Under the pieces are notes generated by a model. The model saw only the letters and a list, made by a program, of their open reading frames with translations. It searched no databases and had not been told where the DNA came from. Both the position numbers and the translations under genes were made by a program. Shown here one piece after another: positions 1 to 9,177 of a DNA stretch of 64,000 bases. Each line of letters opens with the position of its first letter. The stretch's first letter is position 1. Source of the DNA: Actinomadura sp. NBRC 104412 (lineage in GTDB: Bacteria > Actinomycetota > Actinomycetes > Streptosporangiales > Streptosporangiaceae); NCBI RefSeq assembly GCF_030269515.1, contig NZ_BSTM01000011.1, positions 1-64,000 on the forward strand. Direction: 5' to 3'.

Positions 1-232
<232 letters not shown>

Positions 233-395
233 CACACGTGTTGTGGTCGCTTGTTGTGTGGTGTTCGCGTCCCTGTGTGGTTCTCAGGCAACAAAACGGG
301 AACCTGCTCGTGGTTTGATAAGTTGATCCGGCCGTGGCTGGCTGGTGAACGAGTTTGCCACCGGCCTCCCTTGTGGGGGTGGGTGTGTGTGGGTC

Positions 396-513
396 GTTCG
401 GTGGTTTTGGCGGAGGGGAAACACCCGGTCCCATTCCGAACCCGGTAGTTAAGCTCTCCAGCGCCGATGGTACTGCATGGGAGACTGTGTGGGAGAGTAG
501 GACGCCGCCGGAC
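396..513 (+). rRNA. rrf: 5S ribosomal RNA
   Basis: This is a 5S rRNA of about 118 bases. The core 'cccattccgaacccggtag' is the universally conserved loop B/helix III region. The ends 'gttcggtgg' at 396 and 'ccgccggac' at 513 pair as the terminal helix I, allowing G-U pairs, and that pairing sets the boundaries. It lies downstream of 23S in the same operon and is followed by a strong hairpin terminator. Confidence 0.97.
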
Positions 514-524
514 TTGTTGTGTGA

Positions 525-576
525 GGGGGAGGGTTCCGCCGAGGTGATCTCGGCGGGGTCCTCCCCCTCTCTTTTT
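525..576 (+). terminator. Rho-independent terminator of the rRNA operon
   Basis: A long GC-rich inverted repeat (roughly 'gggggaggg..ccgccgag' against 'ctcggcgg..cctccccc') is followed by a run of T (571-575). It sits directly after the 5S gene, as expected for the end of an rrn operon. No tRNA gene is visible after 5S. Confidence 0.9.
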
Positions 577-616
577 GTGCGTTCACTCTGTGGAAGGGCG
601 ACCCGGCGAGCGGGGC

Positions 617-1108
617 CTAGGCGGATTCCAGAGTGGTGAGGTGGGCGGCTGCGGCGTCCAGGGCGGTTTCGGGGAAGACTCGGATGCCGTGGCGTTCCAG
701 GAGAGCGGCGGTGACGCCGGTGCCTGGAACGCGGGTGCCCGTGAACGAGCCGTCGTAGACGCGGGTGGTGGCGCAGGACGGGCTGCCTTCCTTGAGGATG
801 GCCATGCGGGCACCCGATCGTTTCGCGGCCTCCAGTGCGCGGTGGGCGCCATGGACGAATTCGCTGGTCACGTCGGCGCCTGAGATGGTGAGGATGCGGG
901 CGGTGCCGTCCAGGACCGCGGCGGCCGGGCCGGTCAGCTCGGCCGGTTCGCGGGGGACGGTGAGGCCGCCGGCGACCTCCGGGCAGAACGGGACAAGCCG
1001 GCCCTCGGCGCGCCAGCGGTCGACGATGGTGGCGTGGACGGGCTTGGCGGCGCCGTCGTAGCGGACGGGGCTACCGAGCAGGCAAGAGCTCACCAAAATT
1101 CGTTCCAC
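617..1108 (-). CDS. DUF523 family protein
   Basis: The predicted protein of 163 residues covers the whole DUF523 domain. The N-terminal 'SSCLLGSPVRYDG', the 'FCPEVAGGLTVPREP' block near residue 42 and the C-terminal 'LKEGSPSC...YDGSFTG' block near residues 104-125 are the family's conserved segments. Members are small cytosolic proteins of unknown biochemical activity; conserved cysteines suggest metal or nucleotide binding, but that is speculation. The gene is divergent from the oxidase gene at 1223, with about 110 bases between the starts. Its 3' end faces the rRNA terminator. Family assignment is firm; function is unknown. Confidence 0.9.
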   Translation of the reverse strand: MERILVSSCLLGSPVRYDGAAKPVHATIVDRWRAEGRLVPFCPEVAGGLTVPREPAELTGPAAAVLDGTARILTISGADVTSEFVHGAHRALEAAKRSGARMAILKEGSPSCATTRVYDGSFTGTRVPGTGVTAALLERHGIRVFPETALDAAAAHLTTLESA

Positions 1109-1222
1109 GACTTCCAGCCTATGTCCATAAGCGCCTGGAACCTCCCTTGCACCGCCAAGAGCACTGGCGAATAGTTGGGAGGGACCTTCCGACGTGGCGC
1201 ACTTCCGTCATTGGAGTCCGGC

Positions 1223-2866
1223 ATGACCCTGCTCGGTCGCCCTATCCCGGAGGCCCCGCCCCTACGGCGCACCCGGGGCTCGGTCTTCGTCTCCTGGATC
1301 ACCACCACCGACCACAAGGTGATCGGATATATGTACCTGATCACCTCGTTCGTGTTCTTTCTGCTGGCCGGGCTGATGGCCATCGCGATCCGGGCGGAGC
1401 TGGCCGAGCCGGGCCGGCAGTTCCTGAGCAACGAGCAGTACAACCAGATGTTCACCATCCATGGGACGGTGATGCTGCTGCTGTTCGCGACACCGCTGTT
1501 CATCGGGTTCGCGAACGTGATCATGCCGTTGCAGATCGGGTCGCCCGACGTGGCGTTCCCCCGGATCAACATGTTCAGCTATTGGCTGTTCCTGTTCGGC
1601 GGCCTTATCGTCTTCGCCTCGTTCATCACTCCGGATGGTGCCGCCAGTTTCGGGTGGACCGCGTACACGCCCCTGACCGACTTCGTACGGTCGCCCGGCG
1701 TGGGCGGCGACCTGTGGGTGATGGGCCTGGCGCTGTCCGGTTTCGGGACGATTCTGGGTGGGGTCAACTTCATCACCACGATCATCGGTATGCGGGCACC
1801 GGGCATGACGATGTTCCGGATGCCGATCTTCACGTGGAACGTGTTGCTGACCAGCCTGATGGTGCTGCTGGCCTTCCCGGTCCTGGCGGCGGCGCTGCTG
1901 GCGCTGGAGGCGGACCGCAGGCTCGGCGCGCACGTGTACGACCCGTCGCTGGGCGGTGCGCTGCTGTGGCAGCATCTGTTCTGGTTCTTCGGGCATCCCG
2001 AGGTCTACATCATCGCGCTGCCGTTCTTCGGCATCATCACCGAGGTCATTCCGGTGTTCAGCCGCAAGCCGCTGTTCGGCTACATCGGGATGGTGGCGGC
2101 GACGATCGCGATCGCGGGGCTGTCGATGACGGTGTGGGCGCACCACATGTTCCCCACCGGGCGGGTGCTGCTGCCGTTCTTCTCGTTCATGACGTTCCTG
2201 ATCGCGGTGCCCACCGGGGTGAAGTTCTTCAACTGGGTGGGGACGATGTGGCGCGGCAGGCTGAGTTTCGAGTCGCCGATGCTGTTCGCGGTGGGGTTCC
2301 TGGTGACGTTCCTGTTCGGCGGGCTGACCGGGATCATCCTGGCTTCGCCGCCGCTGGACTTCCAGGCGCACGACTCCTATTTCGTGGTGGGGCACTTCCA
2401 TTACGTGGTGTTCGGCACCGTGGTGTTCGCGATGTTCTCCGGCTTCTATTTCTGGTGGCCGAAGATGACCGGGAAGTTGTTGAACGACACCCTGGGGAGG
2501 CTGCACTTCTGGTTCTTGTTCATCGGCTTCCACATGACGTTCCTGGTGCATCACTGGCTGGGCGTGGAGGGAATGCCGCGAAGGTACGCCGACTATCCCG
2601 CGGAGTTCACCGCGCTGAACCGGGTGTCGAGCATCGGGGCGTTCATCCTGGGCGTGTCGACGTTGTTCTTCCTCTACAACGTCTACCGGACGACGCGGCA
2701 CGGCACCCGGGTGGAGGCCGACGACCCGTGGGGGTCCGGCAACTCGCTGGAATGGGCGACGTCGTCGCCGCCTCCCCGGCACAACTTCAGGTCGATCCCC
2801 CGGATCAGGTCGGAACGTCCTGCCTTCGACCTGCATTACCCGGCGCTGTCCAGCGAACGTAGGTGA
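1223..2866 (+). CDS. ctaD: Cytochrome c oxidase subunit I (aa3 type)
   Basis: This is the catalytic subunit of the terminal oxidase, an integral membrane protein of about 547 residues that carries haem a, haem a3 and CuB and reduces O2 while pumping protons. Visible hallmarks are the haem a ligand region 'MFTIHGTVM', the CuB/His-Tyr motif '[11 protein letters not shown]', 'HHMF' and the haem ligand block '[13 protein letters not shown]', within the expected series of hydrophobic helices. The start at 1223 is preferred over 1175 because GGAG lies six bases upstream and the protein then begins near the conserved region. No ctaC, ctaE or ctaF gene is adjacent, so this is an isolated subunit I gene, probably a second ctaD copy. 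Confidence 0.95.
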   Translation: MTLLGRPIPEAPPLRRTRGSVFVSWITTTDHKVIGYMYLITSFVFFLLAGLMAIAIRAELAEPGRQFLSNEQYNQMFTIHGTVMLLLFATPLFIGFANVIMPLQIGSPDVAFPRINMFSYWLFLFGGLIVFASFITPDGAASFGWTAYTPLTDFVRSPGVGGDLWVMGLALSGFGTILGGVNFITTIIGMRAPGMTMFRMPIFTWNVLLTSLMVLLAFPVLAAALLALEADRRLGAHVYDPSLGGALLWQHLFWFFGHPEVYIIALPFFGIITEVIPVFSRKPLFGYIGMVAATIAIAGLSMTVWAHHMFPTGRVLLPFFSFMTFLIAVPTGVKFFNWVGTMWRGRLSFESPMLFAVGFLVTFLFGGLTGIILASPPLDFQAHDSYFVVGHFHYVVFGTVVFAMFSGFYFWWPKMTGKLLNDTLGRLHFWFLFIGFHMTFLVHHWLGVEGMPRRYADYPAEFTALNRVSSIGAFILGVSTLFFLYNVYRTTRHGTRVEADDPWGSGNSLEWATSSPPPRHNFRSIPRIRSERPAFDLHYPALSSERR

Positions 2867-2897
2867 CCGTTCCGCAAGGGCGCCGTCCGGGTGCGGT

Positions 2898-2932
2898 CAG
2901 GTGGCGGCGACCATCCCTATTGCCGCTACCTG
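2898..2932 (+). terminator. Hairpin downstream of ctaD
   Basis: The 11-base arms 'caggtggcggc' and 'gccgctacctg' pair with one G-U pair around a 13-base loop, starting about 30 bases after the ctaD stop codon. There is no strong T run, which is common for terminators in high-GC actinobacteria. Function as a terminator is inferred from position. Confidence 0.55.
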
Positions 2933-2950
2933 GCGCCATAAGGTCACCGC

Positions 2951-3340
2951 ATGGAGCGAGCCGCGCGGGGCGTGCGTGATCGGAACGCCTGGCATGACGC
3001 CTACGACGATCCCGGCTCGGCCCAGTCCCGGCGGCTGGCGGTCGTCCAGCGATATATCCGGGAGTCGCTCGACTGGGCGGGTCCCGGGCCGATCCGGATG
3101 GTGAGCATATGCGCGGCACAGGGGCGTGACCTGCCGGGCGACCAGCGCGACCAGGCGGCGCGGGACGCGGCTGTCGTCTGGACGCGGCCGGGGGTGCGCG
3201 TGTTCACGTTCGTCGGCAGCAGAGGACGTCCCCGGCGAACCGGTTCATCGAAGCCGGATTCGTTTCGTATCGGGTCGACTACACTCGGCCACTGGCATCG
3301 TCCGGCGGCGTGCTGACGCCGTCCGAGAAGATCGGCGAAC
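2951..3340 (+). pseudogene. Decayed class I SAM-dependent methyltransferase
   Basis: The first 55 codons read like the N-terminus of an actinobacterial SAM methyltransferase family: 'WHDAYDDPGS', then 'RLAVVQRYI', then a degraded glycine-rich SAM loop, 'VSICAAQGRDL'. In an intact member about 150 residues of Rossmann fold follow. Here the reading jumps almost at once to 'AVVWTR' and 'RVFTFVG', segments that normally sit near the C-terminus. This points to a large internal deletion. A third open stretch at about 3240-3340, in a different frame (reading 'RFIEAGFVSYRVDY'), also looks like former coding sequence of unknown origin. The locus cannot encode an active methyltransferase. Family assignment is from memory of the motif pattern and should be treated as likely, not certain. 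Confidence 0.6.
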
Positions 3341-3344
3341 CACC

Positions 3345-4523
3345 ATGCTCCGGTCGGACCTCCCCTCAACCGACGAGCCCAGGAGAGCGCTGAAGGCCGT
3401 GCTCGTGCCGCTGACCGCGCTGGCGCTGATCGGTGCGCTGGATCTGCTCCTGCCGGACCCCACCACGCTGATGGCGCTGCTGGCCGTGGTTCCCGCGACG
3501 GCGGTTCTGCGTCCGGCGGGGACGCGGCTGCTGGCGGGGGTCGCGCTGGCCACGCTGGGTGTGGCGGCGCCGTTGGGCCTCTTGCACTGGGCGGAACGGC
3601 CGGTGGCGGTGACCACGAGCCTGCTGGGGACTGCGGTGACGACCGCGATGGTGTGGGTCGCGTTCCGCCGTCTTGAGCGGGGCGTGGACGTCCAGGACGG
3701 GCTGCGCCGGGTGGCGGAGGCGGCGCAGCGTGCGGTGCTGCGCCCGGTGCCGCGCCGGGTCGGGCCGGTGGACGCGGTGGAGCGCTATCTGGCGGCGGAC
3801 GCGCAGGCCAGTGTCGGCGGCGACCTGTACGGCATCGTGAACAGCCCCTACGGCATCCGCATGATCATGGGCGATGCGATGGGCAAGGGGCTGGGCGCGG
3901 TCGAGAAGGCCGCCGACGTGCTCGGCGCCTTCCGCGGGCTGGCATGGAACGAGGCGACGCTGGCGGGCGTGGCGGCGCGGCTGGACGCGTTCCTCGCGGC
4001 GCAGGGACACGAGGAGGAGTTCGTCACGGCGGTGCTGGTCGAGATTCCGGCCGGGGGCGGTGGCGCCAGGGTGGTGAACTGCGGGCACCCGCCTCCCCTC
4101 GTGCTCTCCGGCGGGGCGGTGACCTTCGCGGAGCCGCCGGGGGCCGTCTGCGCGCCGCCGCTGGGCCTGCACCGTGTGGTGGGCGGCCCGGACCCGGCCG
4201 ACGCGGTGTTCGAGGTTCCGTTCGTCCCGGGCGACCGGCTGCTCCTCTACACCGACGGGGTCAGCGAGGCCCGTGACGCGGACGGCCGGTTCTTCCCGCT
4301 CGTCGAGCATGTCTCCGCCGCGAACAACGGTGATCTCGAAGCGCTGCCGGCGGCGCTGGAGGCGGGCCTGCGCGCCCATGTGGACGGGCGGCTCCGCGAC
4401 GACGCCGCGCTGCTGCTGGTCAGGTTGAATCCCGATCCGGCGGCGTCCTCGGTCACCGGTCGTGCCTCTCCCGCAGCCTCGGTGCCCACAGGGCCTCCGG
4501 GCCGGCGGGACGGGTGGGCGTGA
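3345..4523 (+). CDS. Membrane-anchored SpoIIE/PP2C-type serine phosphatase
   Basis: The protein of 392 residues has three to four hydrophobic segments in residues 14-110 and then a PPM/SpoIIE phosphatase domain from about residue 125 to the C-terminus. Metal-binding and catalytic motifs are visible: 'GGDLYGI', 'GDAMGKG', 'TDGVSEARD' and the terminal 'RDDAALLLV'. Such proteins usually dephosphorylate anti-anti-sigma factors in partner-switching pathways, and the substrate here is unknown. The ATG at 3345 is chosen because it begins directly before the first membrane region; the in-frame upstream sequence belongs to the decayed gene. No sigma or anti-sigma gene is adjacent. Confidence 0.9.
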   Translation: MLRSDLPSTDEPRRALKAVLVPLTALALIGALDLLLPDPTTLMALLAVVPATAVLRPAGTRLLAGVALATLGVAAPLGLLHWAERPVAVTTSLLGTAVTTAMVWVAFRRLERGVDVQDGLRRVAEAAQRAVLRPVPRRVGPVDAVERYLAADAQASVGGDLYGIVNSPYGIRMIMGDAMGKGLGAVEKAADVLGAFRGLAWNEATLAGVAARLDAFLAAQGHEEEFVTAVLVEIPAGGGGARVVNCGHPPPLVLSGGAVTFAEPPGAVCAPPLGLHRVVGGPDPADAVFEVPFVPGDRLLLYTDGVSEARDADGRFFPLVEHVSAANNGDLEALPAALEAGLRAHVDGRLRDDAALLLVRLNPDPAASSVTGRASPAASVPTGPPGRRDGWA

Positions 4524-4758
4524 GCCGAGGGAACCGCCCCGCACGACGCTCTCCGGATGCGTGCCCGTACGGACGGCGATCGAGCCGTTGATCAAGGTCA
4601 GAGCCCAAGTTACACATAGGTAACGATTCGGGCGCGTGAGTCATTTGGCCCAAGTGTCTCGGGATGATGCAGTAGCGTTCCGGGCTACCGAGTGAGCTGG
4701 CTCACATAATGGCGGGGGTCGTCATGAGCGTTGTCCGTGCCAGTCGCCTGGAGGCGTG

Positions 4759-7449
4759 ATGGCCCGGCGTTTCCGGCCGCGAGGGTGGCGGAGCCCTTCC
4801 GGCGGCCCAGACGGCCCCGGCGGCCCGGACCGCCACCCGAGCCGCCCGAGCCTGATCTCGGCGAGAAGGCCCGCGCTGCTGCGGGGCAGGGCCAGGTCGG
4901 TCCGGTCCAGGATCGTGCTGCTGCTGGTCCCGCCCGTCACCGCGCTGGTGGTGTTGTGGGGTGTCGCGGCGACCACCTCGCTTCAGGACAGCCTGCGGCA
5001 GACGCGGGCGCGCACGTTCACCCAGAAGGTGCTGGAGCCCACCGACCAGGTCATCGCGGCGTTGCAGGACGAGCGGCGGATGTCGCTGTCGGCCCTGGGG
5101 GACGACGCGACGATCGGGCGGGCCGGGTTCGAGGCGCAGCGGGCGGCGACCGACCGGGCGCGCCAGCGGTTCCGCGCGTCCGCGGCCGACGACGACATCG
5201 CGGGCGCGACGCGTCCCGCGACCCGTCAGCGGATGGTGCGGTTCGCGGCCGCGCTGGGCGGCCTTGAGGGGTTGCGCGCGGCCGTGGACAGCCGTGGCCT
5301 GAACCGCGCCGAGGCGCTGTCGCGCTACACCGAGTACATCGAGCTGGCGGCCGAGATCTACGACGAGGTCCATTCGATGGACCCGCAGCTCGTGCGGCAG
5401 AGCCGGATCCTGCGCACGCTGGATCGTGCCAGGGAGAACCTGGCCCGTGAGGACGCGCTGGTGACCGGCGCGCTGGCGGCGGGCCGGCTGAGCGAGGACG
5501 AGCACCTGCAACTGGTGCAGTTCGCGGGGGCGCACCGGTTCCTGTACTCCGACGCGTCGCGCGGCCTTCCGGCGGCCTGGCGGGCGCGGTACGAGCGGAT
5601 CGTCACGGGCCCGGAGTTCCGCCGCTTCCAGAACCTCCAGGAGCGCCTGATGCGCGACGGCGCCACGTCCGGGCGTCCCGACGTGGACATCGGCGCGTGG
5701 CACACCTCGACCGAGGCGGCGGACGCGCAGCTCGCCGCGCTGTCGTCGCAGATCCGCGCGGAGAACACGCGGCGGGCCAGGGACGAGGCGAGCGCGGTGC
5801 TGATGCGGCTCGGGCTGACCGGCGGGCTCGGGCTGCTGGCCGTGGTGGCGGCCGTCCTGATCGCGATCCGCGCGGGCCGCCGCCTGATCGTGGAGAGCCG
5901 CGACATGGCCGCGTCCGTGACCGAGTTCGCGCAGCATCGGCTGCCGCTGATCAGCGAGCGGGCGCGGCGCGGCGAGGAGGTCCCGCTGGACGACCCGCTG
6001 AGCTCGCGGGGAGGACGGTACCGGGTCACCGAGGTCGCGCAGATCGACCGGGCGTTCACCGAGGCGCGGGCGGCCGTGGTGCGCGCGGCGGAGTCGGAGG
6101 CGGGCGCGCACCGGCGGCTGAACGAGGTGTTCGTGACGCTGGCGCGGCGCAACCAGTCGCTGCTCCAGCGGCTGCTGCGGATGCTGGAGGGCATGCAGCG
6201 CAGCACCGAGGACCCCGACGAGCTGCAACGGCTGTTCGAGCTGGACTCGCTGGCGACGCGGATGCGGCGGCACGCCGAGGGCCTGGTGATCCTGTCGGGC
6301 CGCCCGTCGGGGCGGACGTGGCGCGATCCGGTGCGGCTGGTGGACGTGGCGCGCGCCGCGGCGGCCGAGGTGGAGGACTACGCCCGGGTCGAGGTGGTGC
6401 CGATGGGACGGACGGCGCTGGTCGGTCCCGCGGTCGCCGACACCATCCACCTGATGGCGGAGCTGATCGAGAACGCGGCGGCGTTCTCCCCGCCGAGCAC
6501 CCCGATCCGGGTGACGGGGCAGGAGGTCGCGCACGGTTTCGCGCTGGAGGTCGAGGACCGGGGCCTGGGCCTGGCGCCCGACACGCTGGCCGAGCTGAAC
6601 CGGCTGCTGGCCACCGATCCCGAGCTGAACCTGGACGACAGCGCGCGGCTGGGCCTGTTCGTCGTGGCGAGGCTGGCGGCCAGGCACGGCATCAAGGTCA
6701 CGCTGCGCCCGTCGCCGTACGGGGGGATCATCGCGATCGCGCTGATCCCGCACGAGCTGGTGGTGGAGCCGCCGGAACGGTCGGCGGCGTACGCGGTCAC
6801 GGGCGGCGGCGAGCGGGCGGCGCGGGACGGGGGCGTGTCCCGGCCGGGCGAGCCGCCCGCGCTGGTCGTGCCGGGCGCGCCCGCCGACCGTGCCGACCCG
6901 GTGACGACGCTGCGCGACTCCTACTCCGGGGCGCGGGCGGCAGGGCGGCCGGAGTTCAGCGAGGTGCCGGACGACGCCGAGGAGCCGGACGGGAACGGGG
7001 CACAGCCGAACGGGGAGTGGTTCCCGCTGCCCACGCGGCGCCGCCAGACGCATATGGCGCCGCAGCTCCGTGCTTCGGCGGCGGGCGACCGCGACAACGG
7101 GACCGGGCGGGGCGGCGACCCGACCGTCCATGCCGAGGAGCCGCGTGAGGGGCGTTCGCCGGAGGCTGCCCGCGACCTGATGTCGACGATGCAGCGCGGG
7201 TGGGAGCGGGGCCGCGCCACCGGGGACGCGGAGAACGGCACGGCACGCGCGTCCGGCGGCTCCGACCAGTCCGACTGGTTCGCCCCCCGCCCCTCGTCGT
7301 CCGGCAACGGATCCTCCGCCGCCTCTGAGGACGACGGCGCCGCCGAGGACCCGCCCGCGGCGGACGACCGCACCGACGGCGCGGACGACATGGGCGGCAC
7401 GGACGGCACGGACGGTACGGACACCGCCCCCGGCTCCGGCGGTGCCTGA
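4759..7449 (+). CDS. Nitrate/nitrite-sensing-type sensor histidine kinase (CvnA-like)
   Basis: This membrane sensor kinase of about 896 residues has a first transmembrane helix near residues 53-75, a large extracytoplasmic NIT-type helical domain to about residue 345, and a second helix near residues 352-374. A linker and HisKA-like helical region follow ('RRNQSLLQRLL' near 460; 'LATRMRRHAEGL' near 500), then a HATPase domain with N-box 'ELIENAAAFSPP' near residue 572 and 'GLGLFVV'-like G-box near 635. The last 200 residues are a Pro/Glu/Asp-rich disordered tail. GGAGG at 4750-4754 supports the ATG at 4759; a GTG lies at 4756. It is the first gene of a tight operon with a DUF742 protein, as in Streptomyces conservons. 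Confidence 0.9.
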   Translation: MARRFRPRGWRSPSGGPDGPGGPDRHPSRPSLISARRPALLRGRARSVRSRIVLLLVPPVTALVVLWGVAATTSLQDSLRQTRARTFTQKVLEPTDQVIAALQDERRMSLSALGDDATIGRAGFEAQRAATDRARQRFRASAADDDIAGATRPATRQRMVRFAAALGGLEGLRAAVDSRGLNRAEALSRYTEYIELAAEIYDEVHSMDPQLVRQSRILRTLDRARENLAREDALVTGALAAGRLSEDEHLQLVQFAGAHRFLYSDASRGLPAAWRARYERIVTGPEFRRFQNLQERLMRDGATSGRPDVDIGAWHTSTEAADAQLAALSSQIRAENTRRARDEASAVLMRLGLTGGLGLLAVVAAVLIAIRAGRRLIVESRDMAASVTEFAQHRLPLISERARRGEEVPLDDPLSSRGGRYRVTEVAQIDRAFTEARAAVVRAAESEAGAHRRLNEVFVTLARRNQSLLQRLLRMLEGMQRSTEDPDELQRLFELDSLATRMRRHAEGLVILSGRPSGRTWRDPVRLVDVARAAAAEVEDYARVEVVPMGRTALVGPAVADTIHLMAELIENAAAFSPPSTPIRVTGQEVAHGFALEVEDRGLGLAPDTLAELNRLLATDPELNLDDSARLGLFVVARLAARHGIKVTLRPSPYGGIIAIALIPHELVVEPPERSAAYAVTGGGERAARDGGVSRPGEPPALVVPGAPADRADPVTTLRDSYSGARAAGRPEFSEVPDDAEEPDGNGAQPNGEWFPLPTRRRQTHMAPQLRASAAGDRDNGTGRGGDPTVHAEEPREGRSPEAARDLMSTMQRGWERGRATGDAENGTARASGGSDQSDWFAPRPSSSGNGSSAASEDDGAAEDPPAADDRTDGADDMGGTDGTDGTDTAPGSGGA

Positions 7450-7871
7450 TGTCGCGTGACCTCCCCGGCGGGTACCCGGACCGGCGCCGGGGGCGCCGCC
7501 CGGATGACGACCTGTGGGTGGACGAGGAGGCCGGGCCGGTCGTCCGTCCCTTCGCGGTGACCCGTGGCCGTACCCGCAGCCGGCGCCCCGGCGGCGAGCT
7601 CGACCTCATCGCGGTCGTGGTGACGGCCGAGGTGCCGCCGCCCGATCCGGTGCTGCTCACCCCCGAGGACGAGCGGATCCTGGAGCGCTGCCTGCGTCCC
7701 GTGCCGGTGGCCGAGCTGGCGTCGGATCTGCGGCTTCCGGTGGGCGTCGTCCGCGTGCTGCTGGGCGACCTGCTGGAGCGCGGCCTGGTGGAAGTGCAGC
7801 GGCCGGTCGCCTCCGGCCCTCCCGACGTGCGCATTCTCAAGGAAGTGATCGATGGACTCCGCGCGTTGTGA
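7449..7871 (+). CDS. DUF742 protein (CvnC-like)
   Basis: The protein of 140 residues matches DUF742: the N-terminal 'VRPFAVTRGRTR' motif near residue 32, then a winged-helix-like region with 'LELDLIAVV'-type strand and 'ELASDLRLPVGVVRVLLGDL', ending 'ILKEVIDGLRAL', the family's typical C-terminus. In conservons this protein is the third component, after the kinase and a roadblock/LC7 protein and before a small Ras-like GTPase. Here its ATG shares one base with the kinase stop codon, and neither a roadblock nor a GTPase gene is present in the operon. It is probably cytosolic and works with the kinase. Confidence 0.9.
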   Translation: MSRDLPGGYPDRRRGRRPDDDLWVDEEAGPVVRPFAVTRGRTRSRRPGGELDLIAVVVTAEVPPPDPVLLTPEDERILERCLRPVPVAELASDLRLPVGVVRVLLGDLLERGLVEVQRPVASGPPDVRILKEVIDGLRAL

Positions 7872-9177
7872 CAGCCCGAGGCGCGTACGGCCGCCCAGGA
7901 GGAGGGCGCTGCGCGCCGCGCTCGCCGGGGCGGCGCTGCTGGCGGCGGTGACGGGCTGCGGCATCGGTTCGGACGGCGGCTCGGCCGCGCCGGTCCCGGG
8001 GGTGACCGAGGAGCCGTGCCCCCGGGCGGTGAACAAGGAGCACGGCTGCATCTACCTGGGCATCATCTCCGACCTGACCGTGGGTCCCTTCACGGACCTG
8101 GGCACGCCGATGGTGGTCGCGCAGAAGGCGTTCTGGGACCGGGTGAACCGGCAGGGCGGCATCGGCGGCTACGACGTGGACGTGCACACCTACGTCCGGG
8201 ACAACAGGTACGACCCGGCCACGCACCGCCGCGCCTTCCAGGAGATCAAGGGCCGGGTGCTGGCGCTGGCGCACAGCCTGGGCTCGCCGACCACCGAGGC
8301 GATCCTGGGCGAGCTGCGCTCGGCGCGGATGATCGCGGTTCCGGCCTCCTACCCGTCCAAGTGGGAGTTCGAGGACGTGATCCTGGAGTCGGGCGCGTCC
8401 TACTGCTTCGAGGCGATGAACGCGGTCGACTACGCGGTCGACCAGTTCAAGGCCAAGAGCGTGCTGTCGGTGCACTACCCGGGCGACTACGGCGGGGACG
8501 CGGCGGCGGGCGCGCGGATCGGGGCGGAGGCGCGCGGGGTGAGCTTCTCGGAGCTGGAGATCCCGCAGGGGGCGGGCCGGCAGGAGAAGGCGATCCAGAC
8601 GATCCTCACCCGCAAGCCCGACCTGGTGGTGGTGACGGCGGGCCCGGCCGAGACGGCGGCGATCGTCAGCAAGACCGTGGAGGCGGGCTTCCAGGGCCGC
8701 TTCATGGGCAACAACCCGACCTATACCGCGGCGATCCTGAGGACCCCGGCGGCCCCCGCGATGAAGGCCCGCTACCTGGTGGTGTCGCCGTGGAAGCCGT
8801 TCGCCTACGACTCGCCGGGGCACACCGCGATGCGGCAGGCGCTGGGACGGGTGCTGCCGGACGACGCCTACACCTCGGGGTGGGTCCTCTCCTATCCGTT
8901 GAAGGCCATGCTGGAGCGGGCGGCGGCGAACGGCAACCTGACCCGCGACGGCGTGTACGAGGCGCTGAGCCAGACCACCACCGTGGACTACGAGGGGATG
9001 CTGCCCCGGCACGCGGGCAACTTCTCGGGCACGCCGAACGCGGCCGCGTTCAGGGAGTCGGTGATCGCCCGTCCCGACGACCGCGAGTTCACCGGCTCCA
9101 AGGTGATCACCGACTTCGCGCCGGGGCCGACCGCCAAGGCCCATCGCCTGGAGTCGCCCTGCTACAACCCGGGCTGA
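7852..9177 (+). CDS. Lipoprotein, type I periplasmic (branched-chain amino acid type) binding protein
   Basis: The protein has 441 residues. A basic N-terminus and hydrophobic stretch end in the lipobox 'AAVTGC' near residues 31-36, so it should be lipidated and outside the membrane. The rest looks like the ABC-type branched-chain amino acid or urea binding family ('IYLGIISDLTVG', 'QGGIGGYDV', 'RKPDLVVVTAGPAE'). It starts inside the DUF742 gene (20-base overlap) with AAGGAA seven bases upstream, so it is translationally linked to the kinase operon. No permease or ATPase gene follows. It may present a ligand to the NIT-domain kinase and not serve transport; this is inference. Its end overlaps the convergent SDR gene by 16 bases. 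Confidence 0.88.
   Translation: MDSARCDSPRRVRPPRRRALRAALAGAALLAAVTGCGIGSDGGSAAPVPGVTEEPCPRAVNKEHGCIYLGIISDLTVGPFTDLGTPMVVAQKAFWDRVNRQGGIGGYDVDVHTYVRDNRYDPATHRRAFQEIKGRVLALAHSLGSPTTEAILGELRSARMIAVPASYPSKWEFEDVILESGASYCFEAMNAVDYAVDQFKAKSVLSVHYPGDYGGDAAAGARIGAEARGVSFSELEIPQGAGRQEKAIQTILTRKPDLVVVTAGPAETAAIVSKTVEAGFQGRFMGNNPTYTAAILRTPAAPAMKARYLVVSPWKPFAYDSPGHTAMRQALGRVLPDDAYTSGWVLSYPLKAMLERAAANGNLTRDGVYEALSQTTTVDYEGMLPRHAGNFSGTPNAAAFRESVIARPDDREFTGSKVITDFAPGPTAKAHRLESPCYNPG

Noticed and set aside
1147..2862. A 571-codon frame parallel to ctaD and a 524-codon frame on the other strand
   Set aside because: Out-of-frame shadows of ctaD; Arg/Pro/Gly-rich with no protein motifs, as usual in high-GC DNA.
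4702..7131. An 809-codon minus-strand frame opposite the sensor kinase
   Set aside because: Antisense shadow: extreme Arg/His/Pro content, no motifs, and the plus-strand gene has clear kinase domains.
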